This document shows positions 26,113-37,378 of a stretch of 64,000 nt of DNA, one piece after another. This DNA is from Bryoerythrophyllum caledonicum. Its lineage: Eukaryota; Streptophyta; Bryopsida; Pottiales; Pottiaceae. Within the stretch, counting starts at the first letter, position 1. Each line of letters starts with the position of its first letter. Location of the stretch: NCBI GenBank assembly GCA_963971425.1, contig OZ020517.1, positions 7,628,501-7,692,500 of the forward strand. Direction: 5' to 3'. The position numbers and the translations under genes were made by a program. The notes below the pieces were generated by a model. The model ran no database searches. It saw nothing but the letters and a program-made list of their open reading frames with translations, and had not been told where the DNA came from.

Positions 26113-26670
26113 TCAGACCGGGCCTTTGTCCGGGGTGTCATCTTTGGAGGGCCAATCCTCTTTTTGGAAGTAGTATGGGGTGGCATGGGCATGTTCATGT
26201 GGGTCTTTTGCATTTTTATGTGATTTTTCTCTTCCTTCTTTGACTAGTTTATCGGCTTGTTCATTTCCTTCTATATTAGCATGGGCTCTAACTTTATGGA
26301 GTGTAGTAGGTTGTGTTCGATTTTGAAGCATTTGTACCATGGAAATGAGTGTTATTTTGTCGGGGTGACTATTGTGGAGAGTAGGGTGTGTTATTTGTGT
26401 GTTTAGCAGATATAGGACATTGATGCAATCCGTAAAGATATGTGCGGGTTCGTTGGCATATTTTGTGTTGATGATTTGGAGTGTTTTATGTATGGCCATC
26501 ATCTCTGCTCTGAGGATGTTTTGGAGTCCATCGTGTCTTTTGGCTAGTTTGATTTCTTTGTTGGGATTGTATATGCCATATCCGGCTTTTTCTCTCTCCC
26601 AATGTTCAGGGCTACTTTCTATTGGTTTCTTTGAAGGATCCATCTGTGTAGTAACTATGTATGGGATCAT
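26113..26670 (-). pseudogene. LINE RNase H domain
   Basis: RNase H landmarks in order: MDPSKK (first Asp region), LRAEMMAIHKTL (Glu), HIFTDCINVLYLL (Asp) and GNEQADKL (C-terminal Asp in the GN.xAD motif). This type I RNase H sits downstream of RT in many plant LINEs. It is open for 185 codons but part of a truncated element. Confidence 0.8.
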
Positions 26671-28859
26671 ACTTTGGGTATGTATGTGTGGTATTTGGGG
26701 AGAGGGGGTATTGTCATGAAGTAGTTTAATGTGTTGTTATTGTATTCTAGTTTAGACCATTTTTTGCTACGGTTTACTAGTGTTTGGGTAGGTGTGGTCG
26801 AGGCAATGTTTGTGTATATTCGGTGTAGTGTAGCTGGTTCAAGTCTAGGTTTATTTTGTTCGGGTGGGATAGTGGGTTCTTTGTATATTTTTGTGTCAGC
26901 TTCGAATAGTGCAATGATGTATGAGTCGGGAAAAGGGCCCGAGTGTGGGTTAGGGTTCTGATACCAATTTTTGTCGGGGGTTATGATTAGGGTGGAGGTG
27001 TGGTTTGGGTCATGTTTGGCCGCGAGGCGGGCCCAATGTAGTGCTTGTTGTGTTTCTTTTTCATTGTGGGGGTGGGCTATACCATTGCCTATCCATTTGT
27101 AGTCAAAAGCTTTTCCTAGTGATCCAAATATTTTATCTCTTTCAAAGGGGGAGTAAAATTTGTTAAGTTTGGTGGGGCATGTGACGGGGGAGGAGAAGTA
27201 TGAGTGTTGGATGTTGAATGTTGAGATTAATGAGTTAGTATAGGTGTGGGTAGTGTATATTGTGTAAGTTTAAGGGGGTTATTTTTTGGTATTCTATATT
27301 TGTATCTTTGGTATAGCCAAATGACTTTGGTTTTGAATGGTTGGGTTGTTGGTTCAATGTTTGTAGAGGTTTGTAGTTTAGTGTTGTATTGATTCCACAA
27401 CCATGTGAGCCAAGTGATTGGGATGGTAAAGAGATGTCGTCCATCTTCTTCGTATAAGTGTGCTTGGTCTTTGTTAATTTTAATTGTGTTAGATGATGTA
27501 AGAATGTCGTTTTTGGGGTTACATTCGGTTGTGTAAATGTTTAGTAGGGGGATTATTGTGGGTGGAGTGACGGACCTTGTGTCTTGGGGTTGATTTTGTG
27601 GGTGGTGAGCTTCGATAATTTCGGTGTAGAATTTGTGTTGAATTCTTTGATAATATTGTATTAATTTATTGATATTATGTGTAATGGTGTTTTGGTTGTG
27701 TCTTGGGAAGAGGTTTCTTTGGGGGAGCCATTTGTTGTAGGTGTAATTATTGAGGGTCCATTGGCATAGGTATCTCGTGTAGTTGTTTTTAATTTGGTTG
27801 TTATCTATTTTTTCCTTGTATTCGTGGTGTATGATGTTGTTAATGGGTTGGAGGGTGTACTACTTTAACCATCAATAGATTCTTACAAGAATTTTTTGAC
27901 TTTGAATTAGAGCGGTTCACATGTGCATTAGGTTGATAGATTTGCATTGACATATTATATGTGAAGAAATATTTTTACACAATTATTGGTGATTTTTTTT
28001 TCTTTTTCTACTAGATTGTATACAAAAAAAATCAATCTTACACGAATCAAAACTGAAGTTTGGTATGTTGGTAGAGAGATCAAGAATCACAAAACAATGA
28101 ACAATGTCTTAAAGACGAAGTTTAATCAAAATTCAAGACCAAAATCAATGTGCATGTGTGTGAAACACAACATAGTATGTGGCATAGTATTCACTTTATT
28201 CAATGTATTTGAGTGTATCTGGTATATTCTGTTTTGTATTCCTACCTTTTCGAAGAGTTCCATAAATCCAATTCATGATACATTTATTGGAGAGTGTTCA
28301 TGTAATGTGTGCGAAAATCTAAACCTGGTATTTCAAAGCCTAATTCCTCATGGATTTCATGCAAATTGAGTTTTAGCACCTCCGGAGTCCCATTTCGGGC
28401 TTCGTGGGCGCTAAAGGGTTAAAGGTTTGAGCAAGTTTATCTTGTGTCAATTTATAACATTATTTTTTGAAATTTTTATTGGAAACAAACATTATTAAAA
28501 AAATTGTGTGAGTCCAATTTTTTTTCAAAATTTGACATTCAATGGAAAAGTAAGAGGGTTAAATTTGAAGTGCAAATGGAGAGAGCAGGCATGTCGGCAA
28601 CTCTAAAACTTTTGCTAGGAGACTCCACATAAAACTTAGAGATCTTCATATTTTATTTAAAAAAAATTTCCCAACGATAATATGTGGTGTAAACCGTCTA
28701 TTTAACTATTTGGATTCTCATTCAAAAACATATTAAGTTCACAAAAAATATGATGTGAATAGACAATTTTTGAAACTCCACTCCTTGGACAGTTTTTTTG
28801 AATATGCTACACCTTTTCTTTACCTCTAAAAATTGGTGTAGAAGGAACTAATATCATGC

Positions 28860-29658
28860 TTAACCCCAAAAGGCCCAAGGCATTTTAGCACCCAAACTCA
28901 CTGAAAATTGTCAGTTTCAATGCATTCAACACAAAATGCAAATCAACATAGATTTTACATATCTAACCGTAGGATCTTGTACTAGAATTGCACAAGTGTA
29001 TGTGGTACAAATTTAGTTTAGTTTGACCGCACGGATTGAAAGATATTAGCCTTTGAAGTGAGACATAAACTCTACTTGAGGTCATACTAAACACCTTCAT
29101 CAAACTTTGACCACGTTCTATGGCAACTTGTTGCACTACGGTCCATGATTTTCTAATTTTATCTTTAGAAAGGATCAAGTTAGGCACATGTGCACCAAAT
29201 TCTAGAAGTAGGAGAGGAATTTCATGTCCTTAAAAATCTTGCAATTCAACTATGTGCTAAGAATTAAAGATACACTTAAAGTATCATATCCTTCTTGTAT
29301 TTTTGAAATTCAAAAATCCGTATCGTAGATGTAGAGATTTCCATTTCCCTTTCAAGAGGAGTTTTCTTTTAGATGGACAAAAGCTCGAATTTCTATTGAA
29401 TTTAGAGTTAATTAAAATTTTGCCACATTGTTTGTTATTTTTCACTCTAAATTGTTGCACTATTTGTATATGTTACCCAAAAAAAATTAACTTTTGAATT
29501 GTAAGTCAAATTTCTACAAAATTGTGTCTACGGGAAGCTAATGGAAAGTTGCCCATTCAATAAAAAAATCTCAAAAAATCATGCCTAAATTTGAGATCGT
29601 GGTACTATATCCAAAATCAAAATGTCCCTTGAGGGGACATTGGGTCTTTAGGGGTTAA
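28860..29658 (+). mobile_element. TTAA element family B, copy B1 (799 bp)
   Basis: TTAA at 28860-28863 and 29655-29658, TIR CCCCAAAAGGCCCAAGG. It interrupts A4 at a TTAA that is present and unoccupied in sister copies A1 (7104-7107) and A3 (23960-23963), a clear case of TTAA duplication. A subterminal palindrome is at 29621-29640. Confidence 0.9.
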
Positions 29659-29967
29659 CATGATGGTAATGTATTTGGACCTTGTATAGTACAAAAAATG
29701 GGCACCAAGTGAAGTCAAAGTCTGATGATCCACTTATTTTAGGTAAGAAAATGAACCCTTCTATTGACTTCAAACACTATAATCTTTCAATCCGTGTGGT
29801 CAAATTTCATGAAATTTTGCGAGTTTGTTACTTAATTAATCTTTTTGGGGATCCTATGGTCAAAACTAGAAGAAAAAAAAATTGGTTTTCTTCCTTACTC
29901 ATTGCACTCAAACAAGCAATTTTGAAGTGTTTTTGGTTTGAAAATGGCTTGATAATTTAGGGGTTAA

Positions 29968-31118
29968 TTGGAGTGATTATGAAAGTCTTCCTAGAAGAAT
30001 AATGAAGGAGAGAGTGGGATTCAGATATGGCATAAATATAGCATGAAAAAAAATCTCATATTGTTCATTGTTATACACCAATAAAATATATGAGCGGTAA
30101 TGGCAATCAAGATTCTTGGGCCCTACCTACTGCAAGCATTGAAGGTTCTAATAATACAATACCATATCTTCTAAGAGCTCATAAGAAGTTCTTCCACATA
30201 TCTCCTATGCCAAATCACCTTTTACATGTTATCTTATTTATTGTTATTAGAGTAGAAAGTAGGGTTGACAAAGAAGGTTATCCCTCCTACTTTCAAATTA
30301 CTCTATTTTCTTCAGAATTAGTAAACTTTTCTTAAAACACATTTCATCCACCCAAGTTCCTCAAGTTGCTTTAATCCCTAAAGGACCAAGGCAATTTAGA
30401 GGAATCTCTACTTCATTAATTAAAAACTAGCAAGATGATCTTTTTGAGAATGTAAACATAGAATCCTCTTTTAAATCTATATAAGACGATGTGGTACTTT
30501 TTTTGGGGGCATATTAACAGTACAAATTGAAAGATACTTGCAATCAAAGTGAATTTTTTTGTCCCCCAACTTGGTCCTGGAGGGGTTGATTCTGAAATGG
30601 CTTTTGTCTTATTCCAACTCTCATTATCATAACTTCAAAACCCTAAGTGATAACTTCAAAACCCTAAAGATAATGGACAAGATGAGTGCACAAGGGGAAT
30701 TGTGCTCAAACCAACCAAGATAAATCATAAGACGAATGCATAAGGATACACGTGTGTCAAGAGTTTACCCTCATAAGGGGACATGTTATTGACAAAAAGT
30801 TCTCCAATATTTCAGCACAAAAAAGGACTTGAGAGACAAGGGGCATAGTGGGGTTCCCAACGTCGTCGCCAGAAGGAATCAAACACAACATGGTCATGGC
30901 TGTGCATTTTGGAGAGGTGTGCACCAATGGGGACAATTTACGTGCTTTGACTCTGACAACGTATCATGTTTTGAAGACTATCATCACCGTTCTTCTTTGG
31001 AATTCCTGTAGTTCCTTCGTGTAGATTTTAGGGAAGTTGGTTCAAGGCCCATGATTATCTCATTGCCAGCATGAGATGTTCATTATCCGTGCCATTGTTC
31101 AAATTATACATGCATGAT
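29968..31118. other. Intergenic with one short TTAA element
   Basis: No gene recognised apart from the element at 30371-30589. About 30098-30130 shows a short match to repeat R2. Confidence 0.4.
30371..30589. mobile_element. Short TTAA element (219 bp)
   Basis: Left TTAATCCCTAAAGGACCAAG, right CTTGGTCCTGGAGGGGTTGA, an inverted pair with one TSD decayed to TTGA. It is likely an internally deleted relative of family A. Confidence 0.7.
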
Positions 31119-31122
31119 ACAG

Positions 31123-31778
31123 GGGTTGTTTACACCTGAAGGTTTGGGTTGGAGCCCATAGACACAAGTGGTACCCCGCTAGAAGGATGAAACCATAGAT
31201 AGCGGGGTACCTTCCACCAAACAAGGGAGTTCTAAGTGGGTTGTGGCCCAAAGTTTAGGTGTAAACCCAAATAGAAGGGTTGTCGCCCATTGTGTACTTG
31301 GGCTGAATTTTTAAGTAGTTATATGAAAATGGGCTCTTTTGAGAACTACCCCATAGTGAAAGAATTTGTAGTACATTTAGATTACATCTTCAAAAGAAAT
31401 TTGAGAAGTTTCCAAATGAGTTTAAATTACAAAAATGTAAATGTAACTTCAGCAGTAAATTTGAGCAGTAATTGTCAGTAGTAAAATATTATAAATGATT
31501 GGTTGAAATAGGTTCTGAAAAATACTCTCCTGGCCTTCCGAATATACAACCTCCTAGAGGTTGTAGGAAATAAGTCTCCTCAAGTTCTGTAAAACACTAT
31601 TCAAATCTGCCATGTAGGATTCCAACTAGATTTCTCATCCACGGAAAAAACTTTGGGCCACAACCCGCATTTTGCTTGATGTAAACCCATTTCCGGGGTA
31701 CCAATTCTTTACTCCAATCAGAACTCGGGAATTCTTCGGGCTCTAGCCCAAACCATCTAGATGTAAACGGCCTCAAAG
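31123..31778. mobile_element. MITE with GTTTACA inverted ends
   Basis: Left end ggggttgtttacacctgaagg and right end catctagatgtaaacggcctc are inverted partners, and matching continues inward (gtttgggttggagccc / gggctctagcccaaac). The ends resemble hAT or Harbinger-derived plant MITEs; the target duplication is unclear, so the superfamily is open. Confidence 0.6.
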
Positions 31779-31825
31779 TCTCAAAGTTCTCTGACCACCA
31801 TAGTCCACCCAAGTATGGTGGGGTC

Positions 31826-33592
31826 GTAAGCCTTTAGTGCCCAACAGACCCAAAATGAGACTACGGAGGTGTTAAAACTCAATTTGCATGAGATCCATGA
31901 GGAATTAGGTTGTGAAATTTGAAGTTGAGATCCGTGCACATATTTTATGAACACTCTGCAAAAAATCAGATCATGATTTGGAGTTATAAAACTCATGGAA
32001 AAGTTAGGATTACAACACAAAATACATCAAACAGACTAAAATACAATGAATGCCATGCCTCAAACTATACTGTTGTTTCATACACATGAAAAATGATTCT
32101 TTAACCCCTAAATTTCTTTGACAATTTCACACCAAAAACACTTCAAAATTGCTCGTTTTAGTGCAATGAATAAGGATGAAACCAAAAACTTTTACTTCTA
32201 GTTTTAACCATAGGATCTCAATTAAGACTAGAAGTATTAAGACTTATTAGGTAACTTACATTAAAAATTTCATAAAGTTTGACCGCACAGATCGTAATAT
32301 TATAGTGTTTGAAGTAGTGAAAAGGGTCCATTTTCTTCCCTGCGTTTAGTGAATCAACAAACTTTGACTTCACTTGGTATCACATTTTTACACAACACAA
32401 GGTCTAAATTCATTACCATCATTTTAAGCATGATACTAGCTCCTTGTACTCCAATATTTAGAGGTAGAAAAAAGATGTAGCATATTCAAAAAAATTGTGC
32501 AAGGAGTGGAGGTTCAAAAATTGTCAATTTGCGAAATATTTTTTTGTGAACTTAGTATGTTTTAGAATGAGAATCCGAATGGTCAATATGAAGGTTTACA
32601 CCACACAATGCTGCAAAAAAATATAAAAAGTAAAAAATATGATGATCTTGATGTTTTATGTGAAAAAGAAGAACATTTTTTGGTACCTTGCCCGACAATG
32701 TGCAATAATGTGTGAGAATGTTTGACTTGGATTTATATGCATTTTTTCACTACAGACAAGAGATTTTTTTTGAAAATATGAAAGGAAATCATTTTATAAG
32801 AAAATATTGAAAATCCCACATTCAATAGAGTGTCCTAGGCAAAGTTTTTGGAGTTGCCCGACTTGCCCGCTCTCCCATTTGAACCTCAAAACCCTATAAC
32901 TTTTTCATAAAATGTCGGATTTAGGAAAAAATTGGACTCACACAAAGCTTTTAGTAATGTCCATCTACATTAAAAATTTCAAAGAAAACTATCATTAAAT
33001 GACACCATAGGAACCTGCCCAAACCTTCTAGAGTCCCCAAGGGGACTCTTGAAAATTTAGGGATTAAATCTTTAATTGGATTGAAACTTGTCTTTATGAG
33101 ATTTTTCATGTTTTTTGTGATTGTTGATCTCTCTCATTGAATACAAAACTTTTGTTTTAATTTGTATGAGTTTGGAAAATTTTCGTATACAATGAAGTAG
33201 ACAAAAGTATAAAAATCATCAATTATCATGTATGAATGTTTTCCTCACATATGATATGTCAATGCAAAGCTATCAAACTAGTGCACATGTGAACCTTGTT
33301 TATTCAAAGTACAATTTTTTTTGCAAGAGTCTATTGATGGATATAGGAGTATATCCTCCAAAGTCCACAATTTTCATTACTATTCTACGGTAACTTTAAA
33401 CACTATAATCTATTCCATCAACCGTTAGATATTGTCCAAACTTCTTCCAAAGTTGAGGTCATGGTTTGAGTTCAATTTTTTAAGGTTGGATACTAAAATT
33501 AGGCATTGTATTTCCATGAAAGTTAGTTCAAAGAAAAATCAAGGACATATCTTGGTTTTGGAAGAACATGAACTGGGCGCCAAAGGGTTAAG
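31826..33592 (-). mobile_element. TTAA element family C, copy C3, carrying A5
   Basis: Left end CCTTTAGTGCCCA after a decayed target (GTAA), right end GGCGCCAAAGGG-TTAA at 33589-33592. Reversed relative to C2, with which it aligns end to end. Subtracting A5 leaves about 800 bp. Confidence 0.85.
32101..33067 (+). mobile_element. TTAA element family A, copy A5 (967 bp) inside C3
   Basis: TTAA at 32101-32104 and 33064-33067, TIR CCCCTAAAT. The family block is near 32355 and a perfect 18-bp subterminal palindrome at 33031-33048. Flanking sequence rejoins into family C. Confidence 0.85.
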
Positions 33593-33826
33593 ACCTCATT
33601 GTATGGATACCTAGAAAGCCCTTTGGGAGGATGACATGTCGGTTGCCTCTATGGCACTTAATGTAGAAAAGTGTTTACCCTTGAAAGGGGGAAGTAGTTA
33701 TTAGTACACTAACCTATGTCCCGTGGTCATTGGCTTAGGGAAGAGAATGAACACAAACACTATATTTAGGTCTAGCCCCTTTGGCAACCAAAGTTCTTCT
33801 TCTTCATCTTCTTCTTCAAAATTATC

Positions 33827-34042
33827 TGAAAAGTGAGGCAAAGATACCATGAGTTACGATCTCTTTTCTCCTTAACTCATCACAATCAACCCTAATTAGC
33901 TCTCAATTTCTCTAATTAGTTCAAAGAAAAAAGAAGCAGCTAATGGTTTATGATACAACACAATCTCATCTTCTTCTTTCTCAAAGGCATCTAAAACTAC
34001 TTCTACCTTGACTTTAGTGATCACCAAGCTCTTCCATACTTA
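33827..34042. other. Spacer, nothing recognised
   Basis: No gene or repeat noticed. Confidence 0.4.
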
Positions 34043-34243
34043 TTAACCCTTTGGTGCCGAATCATGCATATTTCTACATAACCAAGAAATGTGCTAAAAA
34101 TATTTATTCATACTTGAATGATTGTGGCTTTATTGGAACTCAAAATATACCCAATTTTAGCTATCATTGAGGATAAAAAGTATTTAGGTTGTACCACAAC
34201 TCCTAACCGCCTCTTTTTACTTGAGCTAATCATAGAGGGTTAA
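34043..34243 (+). mobile_element. Short family C-like TTAA element C4 (201 bp)
   Basis: Starts TTAACCCTTTGGTGCC, like C1 and C2, and ends AGAGGGTTAA. The interior begins like family C (aaccaagaaatgtgct) then is deleted. Confidence 0.7.
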
Positions 34244-34554
34244 AATTTTCCACAATTCATTTAAATCGTTCAAAACTAACCCGGTCCATAACGGGTTAGT
34301 GTATTTTTTGGTAAGGTAAGTAAAATTGTAAAAATAGAAGTAAAAGAGAAGTTGTTGTCTTGAATTGACTCCCTATCTTCGTCCTCGGAAATATCTTCCA
34401 ATTATCTCCTAGTGAAATAGTGGGTATTACTTGGGTATCAATGATATCCATTAGTGCACTTATAATACATTAGTATACCAACTTGTTGTCCTCAACGGGT
34501 AGTATAAGTATTGGTAAGGTAACTAAAATTATAAAACTACAAGTAAAATTAAAT

Positions 34555-36000
34555 ATGATAAAAATAAATGCCACATGCCGGCGCGTCATATGGCATGATA
34601 CCTAGGTGATATCTGAAGGCCTTTTACTGTTCCTAGCTATCGCCACATGTCAAGGAAGGCCAATATTGGAGTAGGCCAAGTATTGCCATGTGGTGCAATA
34701 GATTGCTTGAGTACCGACCGAGTATTGGACCTTCCTCTTTTATTATATGCAGCAAACTAGTCAATCCTCCGTCGTCCCCATCATGCCTAAGACAATCCCC
34801 ATCTCCAATAAGTAAACTTATGCCTGTTATTTACTTTAGATACCTTGATCGCTTAGGTGTATAAAGTAAAAGTATGAAAATAATTGCCACGTGGCATCAT
34901 GCGGTCGGCCCTTCAGGCTGATTTGGTTTGTCCTCCAAAGCTTGTCTGCACCTACTATGTGAGATATATGAGACTAGTTGACCCCGCTATTCCCAATGGG
35001 CCAAGGACAATCCCCAATTGAGTAAAAGTAAATGCCCATTTTTACTATAGATACCTGAGTTGCATGTGTCTATAAAGAAAAAATATTGAAAAAGGTTTGA
35101 AGGATTATAGTCCAAAACGTGTAGACCATAATCCTTTTTCCAAAACTTATAGACCAAAATGTATAGACCAAAATGTATAGACCATGGTCTATACGTTTTG
35201 GAAAAAGGGCGAATTTCAATAAATACTTGAAAATAAAGTTTTAACACTTTGGTTGGTTGGTGTAGGAAGCTAACAAGATTCTACAAGTGGGCCTCATTTT
35301 TTGTTATTTAATTCCTCTTACAAGGGATTAAAGAAACACTAACTAAGGAGGGAATACATGTGACTCTAAAATTTCTTCAAAGCTTAATTTTAGAATTATT
35401 CCAAAGATGAATCAAATTAAAAAAAAATAAGCTCACTTGTAGAATCTTGTTTGCTTTCTCCATCAACCAACAAAATTGAGAAAAAAACAATTTTCAAATT
35501 TTTATTGAATTCCCTATTTTTAGTGAATTTCATGAATAAAACTATACATCAGTTAGAATTGGAAAATTTCCACTAGACCCTAGGATACATTAGTAATGTC
35601 AATCATCATACGAGATTCATGTAATTCACCTCATTTATGTACACTAAAAATAAATTAGTTCCTCAATTTGTGACACTATGATGTCAAAAGTGGTAGGCCG
35701 TAGTGTGTTTTCACCCTTAAAGCAAATGCCATGTCGCATCACGCGATCACCCTTCAAGTTAAATTGACCTCCCCTCCAAGGCCCGTTTGCACTTATTATA
35801 TGAGACTAGTGGACCCTCCGTTGTCCCCAACAGACCAAGGACAATCTCTAGTTAAGTAAAAGTAAATGCCCATTGTTTACTTTAGATACCTGGATTGCCT
35901 AGGAATATAAAGAAAAAATATTAAAATAAATTCCACATGGCATCACACGGTTGCCCCTTTAGGCTAAGTTGGCCTCTCCTCCAAGACCCGTGTGCACTTT
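34555..36000 (+). repeat. Repeat R1, ~200-bp units
   Basis: Units near 34562, 34880, 35721 and 35919 share ccacatggcatcac, cctccaaggcccgt(t)tgcac and agtaaaagtaaatgcccat. A weaker copy is near 36830. No protein or TIR recognised. Confidence 0.6.
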
Positions 36001-36389
36001 TTATAGATATCTATATCTGTATTAAAAATAGAATTGGTTTTTGTCCATCCATCCGTATGTGCATGCCATCAATCTTATCTATGTTATGGAAAGATTATCA
36101 AGCTTTTACCTTGAGGATTTAATTTTTAGATATTTACTTAAGCACTTTCATGGTTTTCTATTACTTTGGTCTTATACTCTCTTTAAAGCTTTTCTTTGAC
36201 TTTGGTTTGATACTTTCATTAAAAGTATCCATTAAAAGTAAAAGCATGTTTTAGTATAAGAAAAGAACTTTTATTTTATAAACTTTTATTTGCAACTTTT
36301 TTTTTATAGTTTTATAAATGCCATGTTTCAACAACAAAGCTATGTTTCTTAGGATATGTGAACCCACAAAAGATGACAAAAGTATCAAT

Positions 36390-36412
36390 ATTTGGGTTTA
36401 GGGTTTAGGGTT
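36390..36412 (+). repeat. Interstitial plant telomere-like repeat
   Basis: gggtttagggtttagggtta, two to three TTTAGGG units; too short to imply a chromosome end. Confidence 0.6.
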
Positions 36413-36464
36413 AGAGGACGGAAACAAAAATGGGAGATGGGAATGGGGGACGGGCAAGGGGACA

Positions 36465-36520
36465 AGGACGGGGAGGGGGAGGGGGAGGGGGAGGGGGAGG
36501 GGGATGGAGGTGGGGGTGGA
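36465..36520 (+). repeat. (GGGGGA)n simple repeat, G-quadruplex-prone
   Basis: At least six tandem gggggag units on the plus strand within a purine-rich stretch that continues to about 36660. The Pro-rich and Gly-rich open frames across it are composition artefacts. Confidence 0.85.
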
Positions 36521-36660
36521 GATGGGGATGGAAACAAAGGACGGTGCGGAAACAAGGGACCATGGACAGGGACAAAAACGAGGGGCGGGGATGAAAAGAG
36601 GGACGGGGATGGGAACACATACGGACCGGGGAACGAGGGACGCGGGCATGAAAGGGGGAA

Positions 36661-37378
36661 GTGGGGACTTTACACAAACCAATATTGTATTCGGAGAACA
36701 TGGGTTCCACTAGTATATATATATATATATAATGATATATTTGATAGAAACTAGAATATTGATATGTTGTTCCCAACATGTAATGTAAGTTTAGGTGATT
36801 TATCCAAAAGTAAAAGTAAATATAATAAAAGTAAATGCAATGTGTTGTTGCCGCCTACTGAGGATATTACCTAAGTATCCCCGGATTCCACCACCGGGTA
36901 TTGGCCTTCCTCTTTTATATATATAGTAGTAGATATGAGATATATGAAATAGAGAGATAATTAAAAACCTATTAAAGCTAATATGAAGGGTAGTTGTACA
37001 TATTATGGTGTAATGTTGTGTGGTTGTTATGTAGCTAATCTTCTTGCTTCCATAATATGTGCCTACCTTGGAATTGAGGTAAGGTAGATAACACTACATT
37101 GCCCATCAGTTTAAGCCTTAAATATTAGTTAGGAACTGTAAGTATAACCGGTCACCCAAACATATGGCGCAACATAGGCCGATATTAGTAAGTGTAATCC
37201 CAAATTGGAGCGGTGCAGGCCGGTGGCATGCGCAATTAGCTTAGCTGAACTTGCGAATAGAAAATTTGCCCGTGCTATTATTGGAGCAGTGAAGCGGCCA
37301 GTCTCGCCTCCAATTTTTGCAACACGACATATGCTCGTGTGATACGGCCTCCATTATGCTCGATTTGACATCCGATTT
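36661..37378. other. AT-rich spacer
   Basis: Contains a (TA)n run at about 36713-36730 and a diverged R1 copy near 36830; otherwise nothing recognised. Confidence 0.4.

Larger units (their letters stand above)
24880..27850 (-). mobile_element. 5'-truncated LINE with (TTC)n tail
   Basis: A 2971-bp insert in C2 flanked by the 9-bp duplication gagggtgta (24871-24879 and 27851-27859). Read on the minus strand it ends in ttcttcttcttctcc. It encodes a degraded region, an RNase H domain, then a CCHC zinc region. The reverse transcriptase core and ORF1 are absent. The last ~140 bp match the 3' end of the SINE at 39045-39463. Confidence 0.85.
24637..28422 (+). mobile_element. TTAA element family C, copy C2, carrying a LINE
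   Basis: TTAACCCTTTACCGCCC at the left, inverted GGGCGCTAAAGGGTTAA at the right. Without the LINE and its target duplication it is about 806 bp, close to C3 without its own insertion (about 800 bp). Confidence 0.85.
24600..29967 (-). mobile_element. TTAA element family A, copy A4, reversed, with two insertions
   Basis: Starts at TTGA 24600-24603, shared with the end of A3, and ends at TTAA 29964-29967. Reverse family landmarks include the subterminal palindrome at 24620-24635 and tgaagtcaaagtctgatgat near 29707. It is split by element C2 (24637-28422) and element B1 (28860-29658). Confidence 0.8.
31793..33826 (+). mobile_element. SINE copy 2, 5'-truncated, split by element C3
   Basis: 31793-31825 (ccaccatagtccaccc) and 33593-33826 (acatgtcggttg to ttcttcttcttc) together match the body of the SINE at 39045-39463. 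The gap is exactly element C3. Its tRNA-like head is missing. The tail is again (TTC)n. Confidence 0.8.

Noticed and set aside
25538..26173. 211-codon plus-strand frame
   Set aside because: Antisense to the LINE zinc and RNase H frames, which have real motifs.
36385..36779. Pro-rich and Gly-rich open frames of 70-120 codons
   Set aside because: Produced by the (GGGGGA)n tract and related purine-rich sequence.
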